Positions 8,628 to 16,670 are shown, counted from the first letter of the stretch. The stretch: 34,758 nt of DNA from an uncultured Blautia sp. (GCA_948436455.1 CAOJIB010000010.1:1-34758), one strand, 5' to 3'. Notes: generated by a model not told the origin, from the sequence alone. A program made the numbers and translations.

Positions 8628-9875
8628 TTATGCCTCCCGATCTTCCCTATATTTCTTCAGCAGAAGAACCGCGTTGTGCCCGCCGAAGCCCAGGGATGTA
8701 CTCAGCGCGTACGCCACTTCCATTTCCACAGGCCCGTTCGTCACATAATCCAAATCACACGCTTCATCTTTCACCTGATAGCCCGCCGTTTCGTGGATAA
8801 AGCCTTCCAAAAGCGTCTTGACGCAGGTGATACATTCCACTGCTCCGGCGGCGCCCAGCAGATGGCCGATCATGGATTTTGTGGAATTTACCTTGAGCTT
8901 CCAGGCGTGTTCGCCAAATACCCGATGAATCGCGCGGGTCTCCGCCAGATCGTTTAGCTGGGTGCCGGTACCGTGAGCATTAATATACGGAATGTCCCAC
9001 GGCTCGACGCCCGCTTCCGCCAAGGCGTTTTCCATCGCCCGGGCCGCGCCTGCGCCGTCCTCTAAGGGCGCGGTAATGTGATACGCGTCGGAAGAAGTCC
9101 CGTAACCCACAACTTCCGCCAGGATCTTTGCATTTCGCCGTTTGGCGTGCTCCAGCTCCTCGAGTACCACGATACCGGCTCCCTCGCCCATAACGAAGCC
9201 GTTTCTCTCTTTATCAAAGGGAATGGAGCAGCGCTTCACATCCGTGGAAGTGGACAACGCCGTCAACGCCTGGAAACCGCCGTAGCCCACGGGCGTAATC
9301 GCCGCCTCCGTACCGCCCGCCACCATCACGTCGGCGTCGGCGCATTGAATGCTCCGGTATGCCTCGCCGATGCTGTTCGTACCGGTCGCGCAGGCCGTTA
9401 CCACATTGATGCTCTTTCCCTGCAGGCCAAATTGTATCGAAACGTTTCCCGCCGCCATATTGGAGATCATCCGGGGCACCATCAGCGGCCCCAGGCGGTT
9501 CGGTCCTTTCTCCAGCAGACGGCTGTGTTCCTTCTCAATCACCTGCAGGCTTCCGATGCCGGAGCCGATGGAACAGCCCACCCGAAAGGGATCTTCCTTT
9601 TCCATCGAAAGGCCGGACATCTCCAACGCTTCCCGGGCCGCCGCCACGGCGTACTGACAGAACAGATCCATCCTTCTGGCTGATTTCGCATCCATAAAAT
9701 TCTTGGGATCAAAGCCTTTGACTTCCGCCGCCAGATGCGCTTTGAAATCTGTCGTATCAAAATGACTCACTTCCCCAAAGCCCGTACGGCCCGCTTTTAT
9801 ACTTTCCCAGAATTCCTCTGTATTTAATCCGATGGGCGTAATGGCTCCCATACCGGTCACTACTACTCTTCTCAC
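8628..9875 (-). CDS. fabF: Beta-ketoacyl-ACP synthase II
   Basis: A 415-residue condensing enzyme that extends acyl-ACP with malonyl-ACP. The Cys-His-His triad is visible: Cys162 in TACATGTNSIGEA, His301 in NAHGTGT and His338 in MIGHLLGAAG, with Lys333 before the last. Length and the MRRVVVTGMGAITPIG start match FabF. It is the only condensing enzyme in this locus; the initiating enzyme FabH is absent here and must be elsewhere or replaced. Confidence 0.97.
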   Translation of the reverse strand: MRRVVVTGMGAITPIGLNTEEFWESIKAGRTGFGEVSHFDTTDFKAHLAAEVKGFDPKNFMDAKSARRMDLFCQYAVAAAREALEMSGLSMEKEDPFRVGCSIGSGIGSLQVIEKEHSRLLEKGPNRLGPLMVPRMISNMAAGNVSIQFGLQGKSINVVTACATGTNSIGEAYRSIQCADADVMVAGGTEAAITPVGYGGFQALTALSTSTDVKRCSIPFDKERNGFVMGEGAGIVVLEELEHAKRRNAKILAEVVGYGTSSDAYHITAPLEDGAGAARAMENALAEAGVEPWDIPYINAHGTGTQLNDLAETRAIHRVFGEHAWKLKVNSTKSMIGHLLGAAGAVECITCVKTLLEGFIHETAGYQVKDEACDLDYVTNGPVEMEVAYALSTSLGFGGHNAVLLLKKYREDREA

Positions 9876-9887
9876 CCTTGCTTCCTC

Positions 9888-10634
9888 CTATAGATTCATG
9901 CCGCCGTCCACGCTGATCACCTGGCCGGTAATATAATCCGCTTTGGCGCAGGCCAGAAAAATGGCCGTCTCCGCGATCTCAGACGCCTTGCCAAAACGCC
10001 CCAGAAGAATCTGCCGGCAGGCTTCTTCCTTCACTGCTTCCGGCAATATGGCGGTCATCTCCGTATCCACAAAGCCCGGCGCTATGGCGTTCACGGTAAT
10101 TCCCCGGCTGGCAAGCTCCCGGGCCATCGTCTTCGTCAATCCGATCACCCCGGCCTTTGACGCCGCGTAATTGGCCTGGCCGGCGTTTCCAAGGATGCCG
10201 GAAACGGAAGAAATGTTGATAATTTTCCCGCTTTTTTGTTTCAGCATATACCGGGAGAGATGGCGGATCGTATTGAAGGTTCCCTTGAGATTCGTACGGA
10301 TCACCGCGTCGAAATCCTCCTCCTTCATCTTCATAATCAGGCCGTCCCTGGTGATTCCCGCGTTATTGACCAAAATATCCACCCGGCCGAAATCCTTTAT
10401 AGCCGCCTGGATCATTTCCTGACAGGCCGTAAAATCACTGACATCGCATTTGTAAAGCTGCGCCTGGCCGCCGGCCGCCTCTATTTCCTTTTTTACCTTT
10501 TCCACTTTTTCGATCGCTCCCCGGTAATTGAGCAGAATCGTCGCTCCTTCCCGGGCAAAAGCCAAAGCAATCGCGCGGCCAATGCCGCCGCCGGCTCCTG
10601 TCACCAGCGCAATCTTATTTTCTAATAATCCCAT
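9888..10634 (-). CDS. fabG: 3-oxoacyl-ACP reductase
   Basis: A 248-residue short-chain dehydrogenase that reduces 3-oxoacyl-ACP with NADPH. The nucleotide motif TGAGGGIGRA is at about 12-21, NNAG at 90-93, and the catalytic Ser143, Tyr156 and Lys160 sit in ISSVSG and YAASK. The C-terminus ends ITGQVISVDGGMNL as in FabG. It lies between fabD and fabF with 12 to 22 bases on each side, within one operon. Confidence 0.97.
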   Translation of the reverse strand: MGLLENKIALVTGAGGGIGRAIALAFAREGATILLNYRGAIEKVEKVKKEIEAAGGQAQLYKCDVSDFTACQEMIQAAIKDFGRVDILVNNAGITRDGLIMKMKEEDFDAVIRTNLKGTFNTIRHLSRYMLKQKSGKIINISSVSGILGNAGQANYAASKAGVIGLTKTMARELASRGITVNAIAPGFVDTEMTAILPEAVKEEACRQILLGRFGKASEIAETAIFLACAKADYITGQVISVDGGMNL

Positions 10635-10656
10635 GTTTCCCTCTTTCTTCTCTCTT

Positions 10657-11580
10657 TTATGGAAGCAGCGCCGTCAGGACCTTTTCCATATCCGACGGCT
10701 TTTCCACAGAATATCCCTGCACGCTGCGGTCAATTTTTCGCAAAAAGCCGTTTAACGTCCGTCCGGGACCGATCTCCACGAAAGTATCTATACCGCCGGC
10801 GATCATCGCTTCCACACACTGCTGCCATCGCACCGGCGAGGACACCTGTTGGATCAACAGATCCTTTACCTGGGCCGGATCTGTGACATAATCTCCGGTC
10901 ACGTTGCTTACATACGGCGTCGAAAAGCTGTGGATCTGCACATCCTCAAGCGCGTCGGCCAGCCGCTCGCCTGCTTCATACAGCAGCGGGGAATGGAACG
11001 GGCCGCTGACCTTCAAAGGCAGAATCCGTCTAGCGCCCGCTTCTAATAACTGCTTAGCGGCCGTCTGGACCGCCGCTTCCTCTCCAGTAATTACGATCTG
11101 CCCCGGACAGTTATAATTCGCTACAAAGACGCGGCCCTCTGCTTCCTGGCAGACTTTTTCAATGGCAGCAGCCTCCATGCCCAGCACCGCGCACATAGCG
11201 CCGCCTGTGGGCACGGCTTCCTGCATATAGATGCCTCTTTTCCGCACCAAAGAAAACGCATCCGGCAAATCGATCGCACCGGAGGCCGCCAGCGCGCCGT
11301 ACTCGCCCAGGCTTAAGCCCCCATTCCCGTCGGAAGTAAGGCCCTGTTCCTTTAATACCTTTAAAATCCCCATGGATACCGCCAGGATAGCGATCTGCGT
11401 ATATTCCGTGATATGCAGCTCTTCCTCCCCTTTAAAGCAAAGCCGGGCCATATCCAATCCGGCCCTATCGCCGGCGCAGGAAAATACCTCTCGAAACGAG
11501 GGAAAATCCCGATAAAATTCCTGTCCCATTCCCACGTACTGCGCGCCCTGCCCTGGAAAGAGAAATCCAATCTTTCCCAT
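10657..11580 (-). CDS. fabD: Malonyl-CoA:ACP transacylase
   Basis: A 307-residue enzyme that loads malonate from CoA onto ACP. It begins IGFLFPGQGAQYVGMG. The nucleophile is Ser90 in GLSLGEYGAL (Leu where E. coli has His), and the partner His196 is in GPFHSP. It is preceded by GAGG and by the FabT-like palindrome at 11617-11633. A terminator separates it from acpP, so it may head its own transcription unit of fabD-G-F-accB-fabZ-accC-accDA. Confidence 0.96.
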   Translation of the reverse strand: MGKIGFLFPGQGAQYVGMGQEFYRDFPSFREVFSCAGDRAGLDMARLCFKGEEELHITEYTQIAILAVSMGILKVLKEQGLTSDGNGGLSLGEYGALAASGAIDLPDAFSLVRKRGIYMQEAVPTGGAMCAVLGMEAAAIEKVCQEAEGRVFVANYNCPGQIVITGEEAAVQTAAKQLLEAGARRILPLKVSGPFHSPLLYEAGERLADALEDVQIHSFSTPYVSNVTGDYVTDPAQVKDLLIQQVSSPVRWQQCVEAMIAGGIDTFVEIGPGRTLNGFLRKIDRSVQGYSVEKPSDMEKVLTALLP

Positions 11581-11616
11581 AATTTTTTCCTCTTGTTAAT
11601 TCTTTGATTTTAAAAT

Positions 11617-11633
11617 ATTTTGATTATCAAACC
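11617..11633. promoter_or_regulatory. FabT-like operator upstream of fabD
   Basis: The core TTTGATTATCAAA (11619-11631) is the central palindrome of the known FabT box (AnTTTGATTATCAAATT), matching 15 of 17 positions including the leading A. A partial second copy, TTTGATTTTAAAA, lies just beside it at 11603-11615. FabT is a MarR-type repressor of fatty acid synthesis that acts with acyl-ACP; no fabT gene is in the window. No consensus promoter could be matched to fabD, so the exact overlap is unknown. Confidence 0.7.
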
Positions 11634-11641
11634 TTTTGGCC

Positions 11642-11689
11642 AAAACAAAACGTACAAAGCCCGCTCACATACACAGCGCGGCCTGTACG
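11642..11689 (-). terminator. Terminator or attenuator between acpP and fabD
   Basis: On the minus strand CGTACA / TGTACG closes an inner GCCGCGC / GCGGGC pairing with one bulge, followed by TTTTGTTTT. It lies 26 bases after the acpP stop. Partial termination here would let acpP be expressed well above the enzymes downstream. Confidence 0.75.
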
Positions 11690-11714
11690 TCCTGTACTGC
11701 AGCCGGTCACTGCA

Positions 11715-11948
11715 TCAAAGCTCCACGCCTTTGGTCTTCAAATACTCGATCACCGCGCCGACCGTCGTCAGATCCGTCAGCTCTTCCGCGGGGATCTCTA
11801 CGGAATATTCATCCTCCAGAGCCATAACCAGTTCAAACAGATCCAGGGAATCGGCTCCCAAATCATCCTTAAAGGACGTTTCCTCCGTAATGGAATTCGC
11901 GTCACAATTCAATTGTTCTGCAATAATTTCCTGCATTTTTTCTAACAT
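11715..11948 (-). CDS. acpP: Acyl carrier protein
   Basis: A 77-residue acidic four-helix protein that carries growing acyl chains on 4'-phosphopantetheine. The attachment serine is Ser34 in DDLGADSLDLFEL. An in-frame upstream extension to 12077 is rejected because it is basic and unlike ACP. The start at 11948 follows AAAGGAG with good spacing and gives the standard MLEKMQEII opening. It has its own strong promoter with a leader of about 210 bases and is followed by a terminator. In many Clostridia acpP sits between fabH and fabK; both are missing here. Confidence 0.96.
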   Translation of the reverse strand: MLEKMQEIIAEQLNCDANSITEETSFKDDLGADSLDLFELVMALEDEYSVEIPAEELTDLTTVGAVIEYLKTKGVEL

Positions 11949-12045
11949 GGCTGTTTCTCCTTTATGATTTTCTCGTTCTTCCCTTGTAAAAGGTCTCTGT
12001 TCATTCCGCAGCCGGCAATAAGACGGGCTGCGAACAGCAAAAATA

Positions 12046-12082
12046 CAAAATACATGCCTTCGGCAGCTTTTGTGCATGCTAT
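12046..12082 (-). repeat. 37-bp hairpin element, copy 1 (acpP leader)
   Basis: This 37-base segment aligns without gaps, at 28 of 37 positions, to 34008-34044 in the amylase leader, and both lie in 5' leaders of minus-strand genes. It contains the hairpin TGCC-TTC-GGCA enclosed by ACAAAA (12045-12050) and TTTTGT (12068-12073), then GCATGCTAT (plus-strand sense). The intergenic stretch 11949-12163 shows no coding potential. Confidence 0.65.
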
Positions 12083-12163
12083 GGCGTCCAACTGACAGCC
12101 GGCAACGCGTAAAAGGCGCGGCCGTTCAGCCATTTTGCCTATACAGCTATTTTTGACACCCAA

Positions 12164-12192
12164 AGTATATAAAGGATATATCTGTTTGTCAA
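12164..12192 (-). promoter_or_regulatory. Sigma-A promoter of acpP
   Basis: On the minus strand TTGACA (12192-12187), a 17-base spacer and TATACT (12169-12164). Transcription should start near 12157, leaving an unusually long leader of about 210 bases before the acpP start. Confidence 0.88.
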
Positions 12193-12223
12193 GAAAAATT
12201 TGGATATTGATTTTCGTCAGTTT

Positions 12224-12243
12224 CCCCAAAACGACTTTTGGGG
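12224..12243. repeat. Perfect inverted repeat between divergent promoters
   Basis: CCCCAAAA and TTTTGGGG separated by CGAC, lying between the acpP and yitT promoters. No T-run follows, so it is more like a protein-binding site than a terminator; this is inferred. Confidence 0.55.
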
Positions 12244-12287
12244 CTTTCAGGAACACGCATAGCCGCCCAAAAAACCGGGGATTACGC

Positions 12288-12316
12288 TTTACAAGCGGCT
12301 TTTGCTCCGTTATAAT
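12288..12316 (+). promoter_or_regulatory. Sigma-A promoter of the YitT gene
   Basis: TTTACA (12288-12293), a 17-base spacer and a perfect TATAAT (12311-12316), 57 bases before the start codon. Confidence 0.85.
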
Positions 12317-12373
12317 GAAGAGACCGTCAGAGATTTTTGGCGGTAATATTTCTACAAATTAGGAGGGATTTCT

Positions 12374-13264
12374 ATGCTGCAGATGAAAAAAACATGGTAT
12401 CTGGATTATTTTCTGATTGCTATCGGAACGGGGCTGATGGCCCTTTCTGTAAAATCTGTATTCGACGAAGCCGGACTAGTGCCCGGCGGTTTTAGCGGCG
12501 CGGCGATCCTGATTAAAGAGATCAGCCAGCCGATGTTCCCCGGCGGCTTCCCGCTATGGCTGACAAATATCGCGCTCAATGCGCTGATCTTTCTTGCTGG
12601 TTTAAAGATTCTGGGCTTTCGGGGCCTGAAAAAAGCCCTGGCCGGAGAATTATTTCTCTCTCTTTGGCTCTACGTACAACCGGTATTTCCCATCGCCAGC
12701 GGCGATCTTTTTTTAACGGCGATCTACGGCGGCGTCCTGATGGGCGTAGGCATCGGCTTCGTCTTTTTGGGCCACGGCACCACCGGCGGAACGGACTTTC
12801 TGGCGGCGATTCTGCAACGGCACATGCGGCATTATTCCATCGCCCAGATCCTGCTGGTAATCGACGGTATCATCGTTATTTCAGGCGCGTACGTTTTCGG
12901 TCTCCGCAAGGCGATGTACGGAATTATTTCGGTATTCCTGGTTACAAAAATTTCCGACGGACTGATCGAAGGCCTGAAATTTTCCAAGGCCGCTTACATC
13001 ATTTCCGATCATTTTTCAGAAATCTCTGATACGCTGATGGAAGAACTGGGACGGGGCGTTACTGGCATTTCCGCGAAAGGTATGTTCTCTGATGAAGAAA
13101 AAATGATGCTTTTTTGCGTAGTCTCCAAGAAACAATTGATCCAGCTAAAAGAGATCGCCGCCAGGATCGATCCCCGGGCTTTCGTCATTGTCAGCGACGC
13201 GCGGGAGGTATTCGGCGAGGGCTTTATTGAGGAGCCGGCCCTTCCCCCTCAGACGGCCAAATAG
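12374..13264 (+). CDS. YitT family membrane protein with C-terminal DUF2179 domain
   Basis: A 296-residue membrane protein. The N-terminal 200 residues carry about five hydrophobic segments of the YitT family, with the typical GLVPGGFSGAA and GVGIGFVFLGHGTTGGTDFLA stretches. The last 80 residues form the soluble DUF2179 domain (RGVTGISAKGMFSDEEKMMLFCVV). YitT proteins are widespread in Bacillota and their transport role is not established. It starts 7 bases after AGGAGG. It is a single-gene unit with its own promoter and a terminator just after the stop. Confidence 0.92.
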   Translation: MLQMKKTWYLDYFLIAIGTGLMALSVKSVFDEAGLVPGGFSGAAILIKEISQPMFPGGFPLWLTNIALNALIFLAGLKILGFRGLKKALAGELFLSLWLYVQPVFPIASGDLFLTAIYGGVLMGVGIGFVFLGHGTTGGTDFLAAILQRHMRHYSIAQILLVIDGIIVISGAYVFGLRKAMYGIISVFLVTKISDGLIEGLKFSKAAYIISDHFSEISDTLMEELGRGVTGISAKGMFSDEEKMMLFCVVSKKQLIQLKEIAARIDPRAFVIVSDAREVFGEGFIEEPALPPQTAK

Positions 13265-13272
13265 ACGATACG

Positions 13273-13298
13273 AAAAACCTGCCGTCGGCGGCTTTTTT
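13273..13298 (+). terminator. Terminator of the YitT gene
   Basis: CTGCC-GTC-GGCGG with AAAAA and TTTTTT on its flanks, 8 bases after the stop codon. Confidence 0.75.
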
Positions 13299-13314
13299 CT
13301 ACGCAATGATATGC

Positions 13315-13344
13315 AAAAAAGTCTGCTGCCGGCAGCCGTTTTTT
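13315..13344 (+). terminator. Second terminator-like hairpin
   Basis: The perfect 12-base palindrome GCTGCCGGCAGC is flanked by AAAAAA and TTTTTT and could stop transcription from either side. Its core resembles the hairpin of the 37-base element. The rest of 13345-13583 is AT-rich; no consensus promoter for the next gene was found beyond a TAAAAT near 13519. Confidence 0.65.
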
Positions 13345-13583
13345 CATACGAAAGTACGAAAGAAAAAATTTTACAAACCGTCCAAAATTCCCGCTCTGTG
13401 AAAAAAGCCTTGCAAATGGAAAAGTTTAACGAATATTTTTCTTAGAATTAAGTAAATTTACACAAAAACCCAAGATTTTTCTTTCATTCCCTCTTTCTTT
13501 TTTGGTGATTTTGTATTAAAATAGACTTCAGAAAAGCATTGCATGGCATAAGAACAGCAGTAGCAAAAGAAGGGGTGAACGAG

Positions 13584-14660
13584 ATGATATCAAATCAGAT
13601 ACTTCAAAACACGCTAGAAGGATTAAAAGAAATTTCAAGAACCGAATTGTGCGTCATCGATACGGAGGGCAAAATGCTGGCGTTTACCGACTCAAATTTC
13701 GACATCAGCGGCCCGGATATCCAGGCGTTTGCCGACTCCCAGGCAGACAGCCAGCTAATCAAGGGATACCAGTATTTTAAGGTGTGCGACGACCATCAAT
13801 TAGAGTACGTTCTGGTTGTGCACGGAGAGGATGAAGATACATATATGATCGGAAAACTGGCCGCCTTCCAGCTCCAGAATCTGATGATCGCTTACAGAGA
13901 ACGATTGGATAAGGACAGCTTTATCAAGAATCTTCTTTTGGACAATCTGCTGCTTGTAGATATCTGTAACCGAGCCAAAAAGCTGCACATCGAAACAGAA
14001 ATGCGGCGGGTCGTGCTGATTCTGGAAACGGACCAAAACGCCATGGAAAGCGTCCGGAGCCTATTCGGCGGAAAAAGCCGGGATTTCATCACCGCCGTTG
14101 ATGAAAAGAGCGTAATCATCGTCAAGGAACTGGGTGAAGACGAAGGATATCCGGAGATGGATAAGCTGGCCAAGACCATCCTGGATTCCCTGGGCCTAGA
14201 TAAAAATCCGGGAACTCACATCGCCTACGGCACCATTGTCCGAGAATTAAAAGAAATCTCCCGCTCTTATAAAGAAGCGCGCATGGCTCTGGACGTAGGA
14301 AAGATCTTTTTTGTAGACAAAGAAGTCATCGCCTACAGCTCCCTGGGGATCGGCCGTCTGATCTATCAGCTTCCTATCCCCTTATGCAAAATGTTTATCA
14401 AAGAAATCTTTGAAAACAAATCCCCGGATGATTTCGATGAAGAAACGCTGATGACCATTAACAAATTTTTCGAAAACAGCCTAAATGTCTCCGAAACCTC
14501 CCGGCAGCTCTATATCCATCGGAATACGCTGGTCTACCGTCTGGATAAACTACAAAAGAGCACTGGCCTGGACCTGCGAATCTTCGAGGACGCCATTACC
14601 TTCAAGATCGCGCTGATGGTCGTTCGCTACATGCGTTATATGGAAACTCTGGAGTATTGA
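13584..14660 (+). CDS. CdaR/PucR family transcriptional regulator
   Basis: A 358-residue regulator. The C-terminal part is the PucR-type helix-turn-helix (FFENSLNVSETSRQLYIHRNTLVYRLDKLQKSTGLD), preceded by the GGDEF-like CdaR middle region (GTIVRELKEISRSYKEARMALDVG). The N-terminal 130 residues look like a small sensor domain of the CdaR type. Family members sense sugar diacids or other small molecules; the ligand here is unknown. The frame extends to 13539, but the start at 13584 follows AAGGGGTG with good spacing. It is alone between terminators and shows no target operon beside it. Confidence 0.88.
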   Translation: MISNQILQNTLEGLKEISRTELCVIDTEGKMLAFTDSNFDISGPDIQAFADSQADSQLIKGYQYFKVCDDHQLEYVLVVHGEDEDTYMIGKLAAFQLQNLMIAYRERLDKDSFIKNLLLDNLLLVDICNRAKKLHIETEMRRVVLILETDQNAMESVRSLFGGKSRDFITAVDEKSVIIVKELGEDEGYPEMDKLAKTILDSLGLDKNPGTHIAYGTIVRELKEISRSYKEARMALDVGKIFFVDKEVIAYSSLGIGRLIYQLPIPLCKMFIKEIFENKSPDDFDEETLMTINKFFENSLNVSETSRQLYIHRNTLVYRLDKLQKSTGLDLRIFEDAITFKIALMVVRYMRYMETLEY

Positions 14661-14697
14661 CTTTGACGGCTGGCAAAGCCTGCCTTTCGCGCTTTGC

Positions 14698-14744
14698 TTC
14701 TATAGAGTATGCCACCGCTTATACAGATGACGTACTCTATAGAA
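14698..14744. repeat. 12-bp perfect inverted repeat between cdaR-type gene and ftsE
   Basis: TTCTATAGAGTA (14698-14709) and TACTCTATAGAA (14733-14744) are exact reverse complements around 23 bases. No T-run follows. It could be a transcript 3' hairpin or a protein site. No gene was seen between 14661 and 14982. Confidence 0.7.
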
Positions 14745-14794
14745 ACAGGCGCGCCGCGCTCTTTTGCCTGCCTAGTGATTTTACGTACTTTACC

Positions 14795-14832
14795 AAAAGC
14801 GTTCGGGGAAGTCTTTTTCCAAACGCTTTTTT
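14795..14832 (+). terminator. Terminator upstream of ftsE
   Basis: AAAAGCGTT pairs exactly with AACGCTTTT and is followed by further T. It ends transcripts from the CdaR-type gene before the ftsE promoter. Confidence 0.8.
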
Positions 14833-14873
14833 ACTGTCCATACAAAAAAGAAGGCTGCCAGACGGAAAAAGAC

Positions 14874-14901
14874 TTGTATTTTCCCGACATTATGTTACAA
14901 T
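14874..14901 (+). promoter_or_regulatory. Promoter of ftsE-ftsX
   Basis: TTGTAT (14874-14879), a 16-base spacer and TACAAT (14896-14901), about 80 bases before the ftsE start. The -35 box is weak. Confidence 0.65.
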
Positions 14902-14982
14902 CATATTACAAATTAATGAAAACATTCCGCAAGAAACGGCAGGAGGGCTCTTCTTTTGCCCGCGGTACCAAGGAGGATATGG

Positions 14983-15663
14983 ATGATTGATATGGTAGAC
15001 GTATGCAAGTCCTACGGAAAAGCGCAGCCCGCTGTGAACCGTTTGAACCTGCATATTGAGAAAGGGGAATTCGTCTTCATCGTAGGCAGCAGCGGTTCAG
15101 GGAAATCCACCCTGCTCAAACTGCTGATGAAAGAGCTGGACGCCACCTCCGGCTCCATTATGGTGAACGGCCAGAAACTAGAAGAAATGAAACGCCGCAA
15201 GGTGGCGAAATACCGCCGTACGCTGGGCGTAGTATTCCAGGATTTCCGGCTTTTAAAAGACCGGAATGTCTACGAAAACGTAGCCTTTGCCCAGCGGGTC
15301 ATCGGCCGCCCCACCCGGGTGATCCGCAAGCGCGTCCCCGAGATGCTTACCGTCGTGGGCCTGGCAGAAAAATACAAATCCCGTCCCAAGGAGCTCTCCG
15401 GCGGCGAACAGCAGCGGGTAGCCTTAGCCCGGGCGCTTGTGAACCAGCCGGATATCCTTCTGGCCGATGAACCAACGGGAAACTTAGATCCCCAGACAGC
15501 GCTGGAAATTATGCAGCTTCTGGAGGAAATCAACGCCCGGGGCACGACCGTGCTCGTGGTTACACACAATAAAGAAATCGTCAACGCTATGAAAAAACGG
15601 GTCGTAGCTATGCGCAGGGGCGTCATCATCAGCGACGAACAGGAAGGGGAATATCATGATTAG
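14983..15663 (+). CDS. ftsE: Cell division ATP-binding protein FtsE
   Basis: A 226-residue ABC ATPase that works with FtsX at the division site to control peptidoglycan hydrolases. Walker A GSSGSGKST is at 35-43, the signature ELSGGEQQRVALARAL begins near 137, and Walker B ILLADEPTGNLDP near 158. The Q-loop region GVVFQDFRLL and the start MIDMVDVCKSYG are typical of FtsE. An in-frame upstream ATG at 14956 precedes the ribosome site; AAGGAGG ending at 14976 sets the start at 14983. It overlaps ftsX by 8 bases. Confidence 0.96.
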   Translation: MIDMVDVCKSYGKAQPAVNRLNLHIEKGEFVFIVGSSGSGKSTLLKLLMKELDATSGSIMVNGQKLEEMKRRKVAKYRRTLGVVFQDFRLLKDRNVYENVAFAQRVIGRPTRVIRKRVPEMLTVVGLAEKYKSRPKELSGGEQQRVALARALVNQPDILLADEPTGNLDPQTALEIMQLLEEINARGTTVLVVTHNKEIVNAMKKRVVAMRRGVIISDEQEGEYHD

Positions 15664-16600
15664 TACCGTCTGGTATACTTTAAAGCAAGGCGTGAAAAAT
15701 ATCGGCAGGAACTGGATGTTTTCCCTTGCTTCTATTGTGACAATGTTTGCATGCATCTTATTATTTGGCATATTTTTTTCCATTGTGAATAATGTAAATT
15801 ATATGACGAAACATATTGAACAGGACGTTCCCATCGTGGTATTTTTCGGGAATGCGGATACAGAGACCGCTGCGGACGACGACGAAAAGGAGCCGTTGGA
15901 TCAGGCGAAAATCGACGAAATCGGCAGTTTGATCCGGAAGCGTCCGGAAGTAAAAAAGATGGAATATATCTCTGCAGACGACGCCTGGAACGAATTCGTA
16001 GAGCAGAATTTCAAGGATCATCCCCAGGCGGCGGAGGGCTTTAAAGAGGATAATCCCCTAGCCAATTCCGCCAGCTACCGCGTCTACGTCAATAAGATTG
16101 AAAAGCAGGGCGAGCTGATCGCGTATATCGAAAGCCTGGATTACGTGCGGGAAGTGGAGCATTCCGAAGCGGCCGTACGGACGTTAAGCAGCCTGAACCG
16201 TCTGGTCGCCTACGTTTCCATCGGGCTGATCACGCTGCTCCTTCTTGTATCGATTTTCCTGATCAGTAATACTATCTCCACCGGTATCTCCATTCGAAAG
16301 GAAGAGATCGGCATTATGAAGCTCATTGGCGCCACCGACCTTTTTGTCCGAATGCCCTTCCTCCTGGAGGGAATCATCCTGGGAATTATCGGCGCCGCCC
16401 TGCCGCTTCTGACCTTATATTTTGCCTATACAAAAGCCGTGGATTTCGTTCTGGCGAAGTTCAGTATCTTAAGCGATATTTTGCAGTTTATGCCTGTCAA
16501 TACAGTATTTCATTCACTGCTGCCCATCGGCATCGCCCTTGGCATTGGGATCGGATTTATCGGCAGCTTTCTCACCACCAGAAAACATTTACGGATATAA
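15656..16600 (+). CDS. ftsX: Cell division permease-like protein FtsX
   Basis: A 314-residue membrane protein with one N-terminal transmembrane helix (about 21-45), an extracellular domain of about 125 residues (PX-type, unusually acidic around D-E-K-E-P), and three C-terminal helices (about 180-203, 230-250, 288-305). This is the FtsX topology, a MacB-like type VII ABC partner of FtsE. The extracellular domain normally activates a NlpC/P60- or EnvC-like hydrolase; none is encoded here, and the next gene is a protease instead. It is followed by a terminator. Confidence 0.95.
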   Translation: MISTVWYTLKQGVKNIGRNWMFSLASIVTMFACILLFGIFFSIVNNVNYMTKHIEQDVPIVVFFGNADTETAADDDEKEPLDQAKIDEIGSLIRKRPEVKKMEYISADDAWNEFVEQNFKDHPQAAEGFKEDNPLANSASYRVYVNKIEKQGELIAYIESLDYVREVEHSEAAVRTLSSLNRLVAYVSIGLITLLLLVSIFLISNTISTGISIRKEEIGIMKLIGATDLFVRMPFLLEGIILGIIGAALPLLTLYFAYTKAVDFVLAKFSILSDILQFMPVNTVFHSLLPIGIALGIGIGFIGSFLTTRKHLRI

Positions 16601-16634
16601 TTTTGCCCCGCGGGCGACGTATCTTCGCACGACC

Positions 16635-16670
16635 GGACTGTTGCAAAAAATTGCGGCAGTCCCGTTTTCT
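16635..16670 (+). terminator. Terminator after ftsX
   Basis: A 12-base stem GGACTGTTGCAA / TTGCGGCAGTCC with two G-U pairs and a four-base AAAA loop, then CGTTTTCT. It separates ftsX from the protease gene, whose own promoter was not identified. Confidence 0.8.

Noticed and set aside
11949..12077. An N-terminal extension of the acyl carrier protein to 12077
   Set aside because: The extra 43 residues are basic and unlike ACP, cross the 37-base hairpin element, and a good ribosome site marks the start at 11948.
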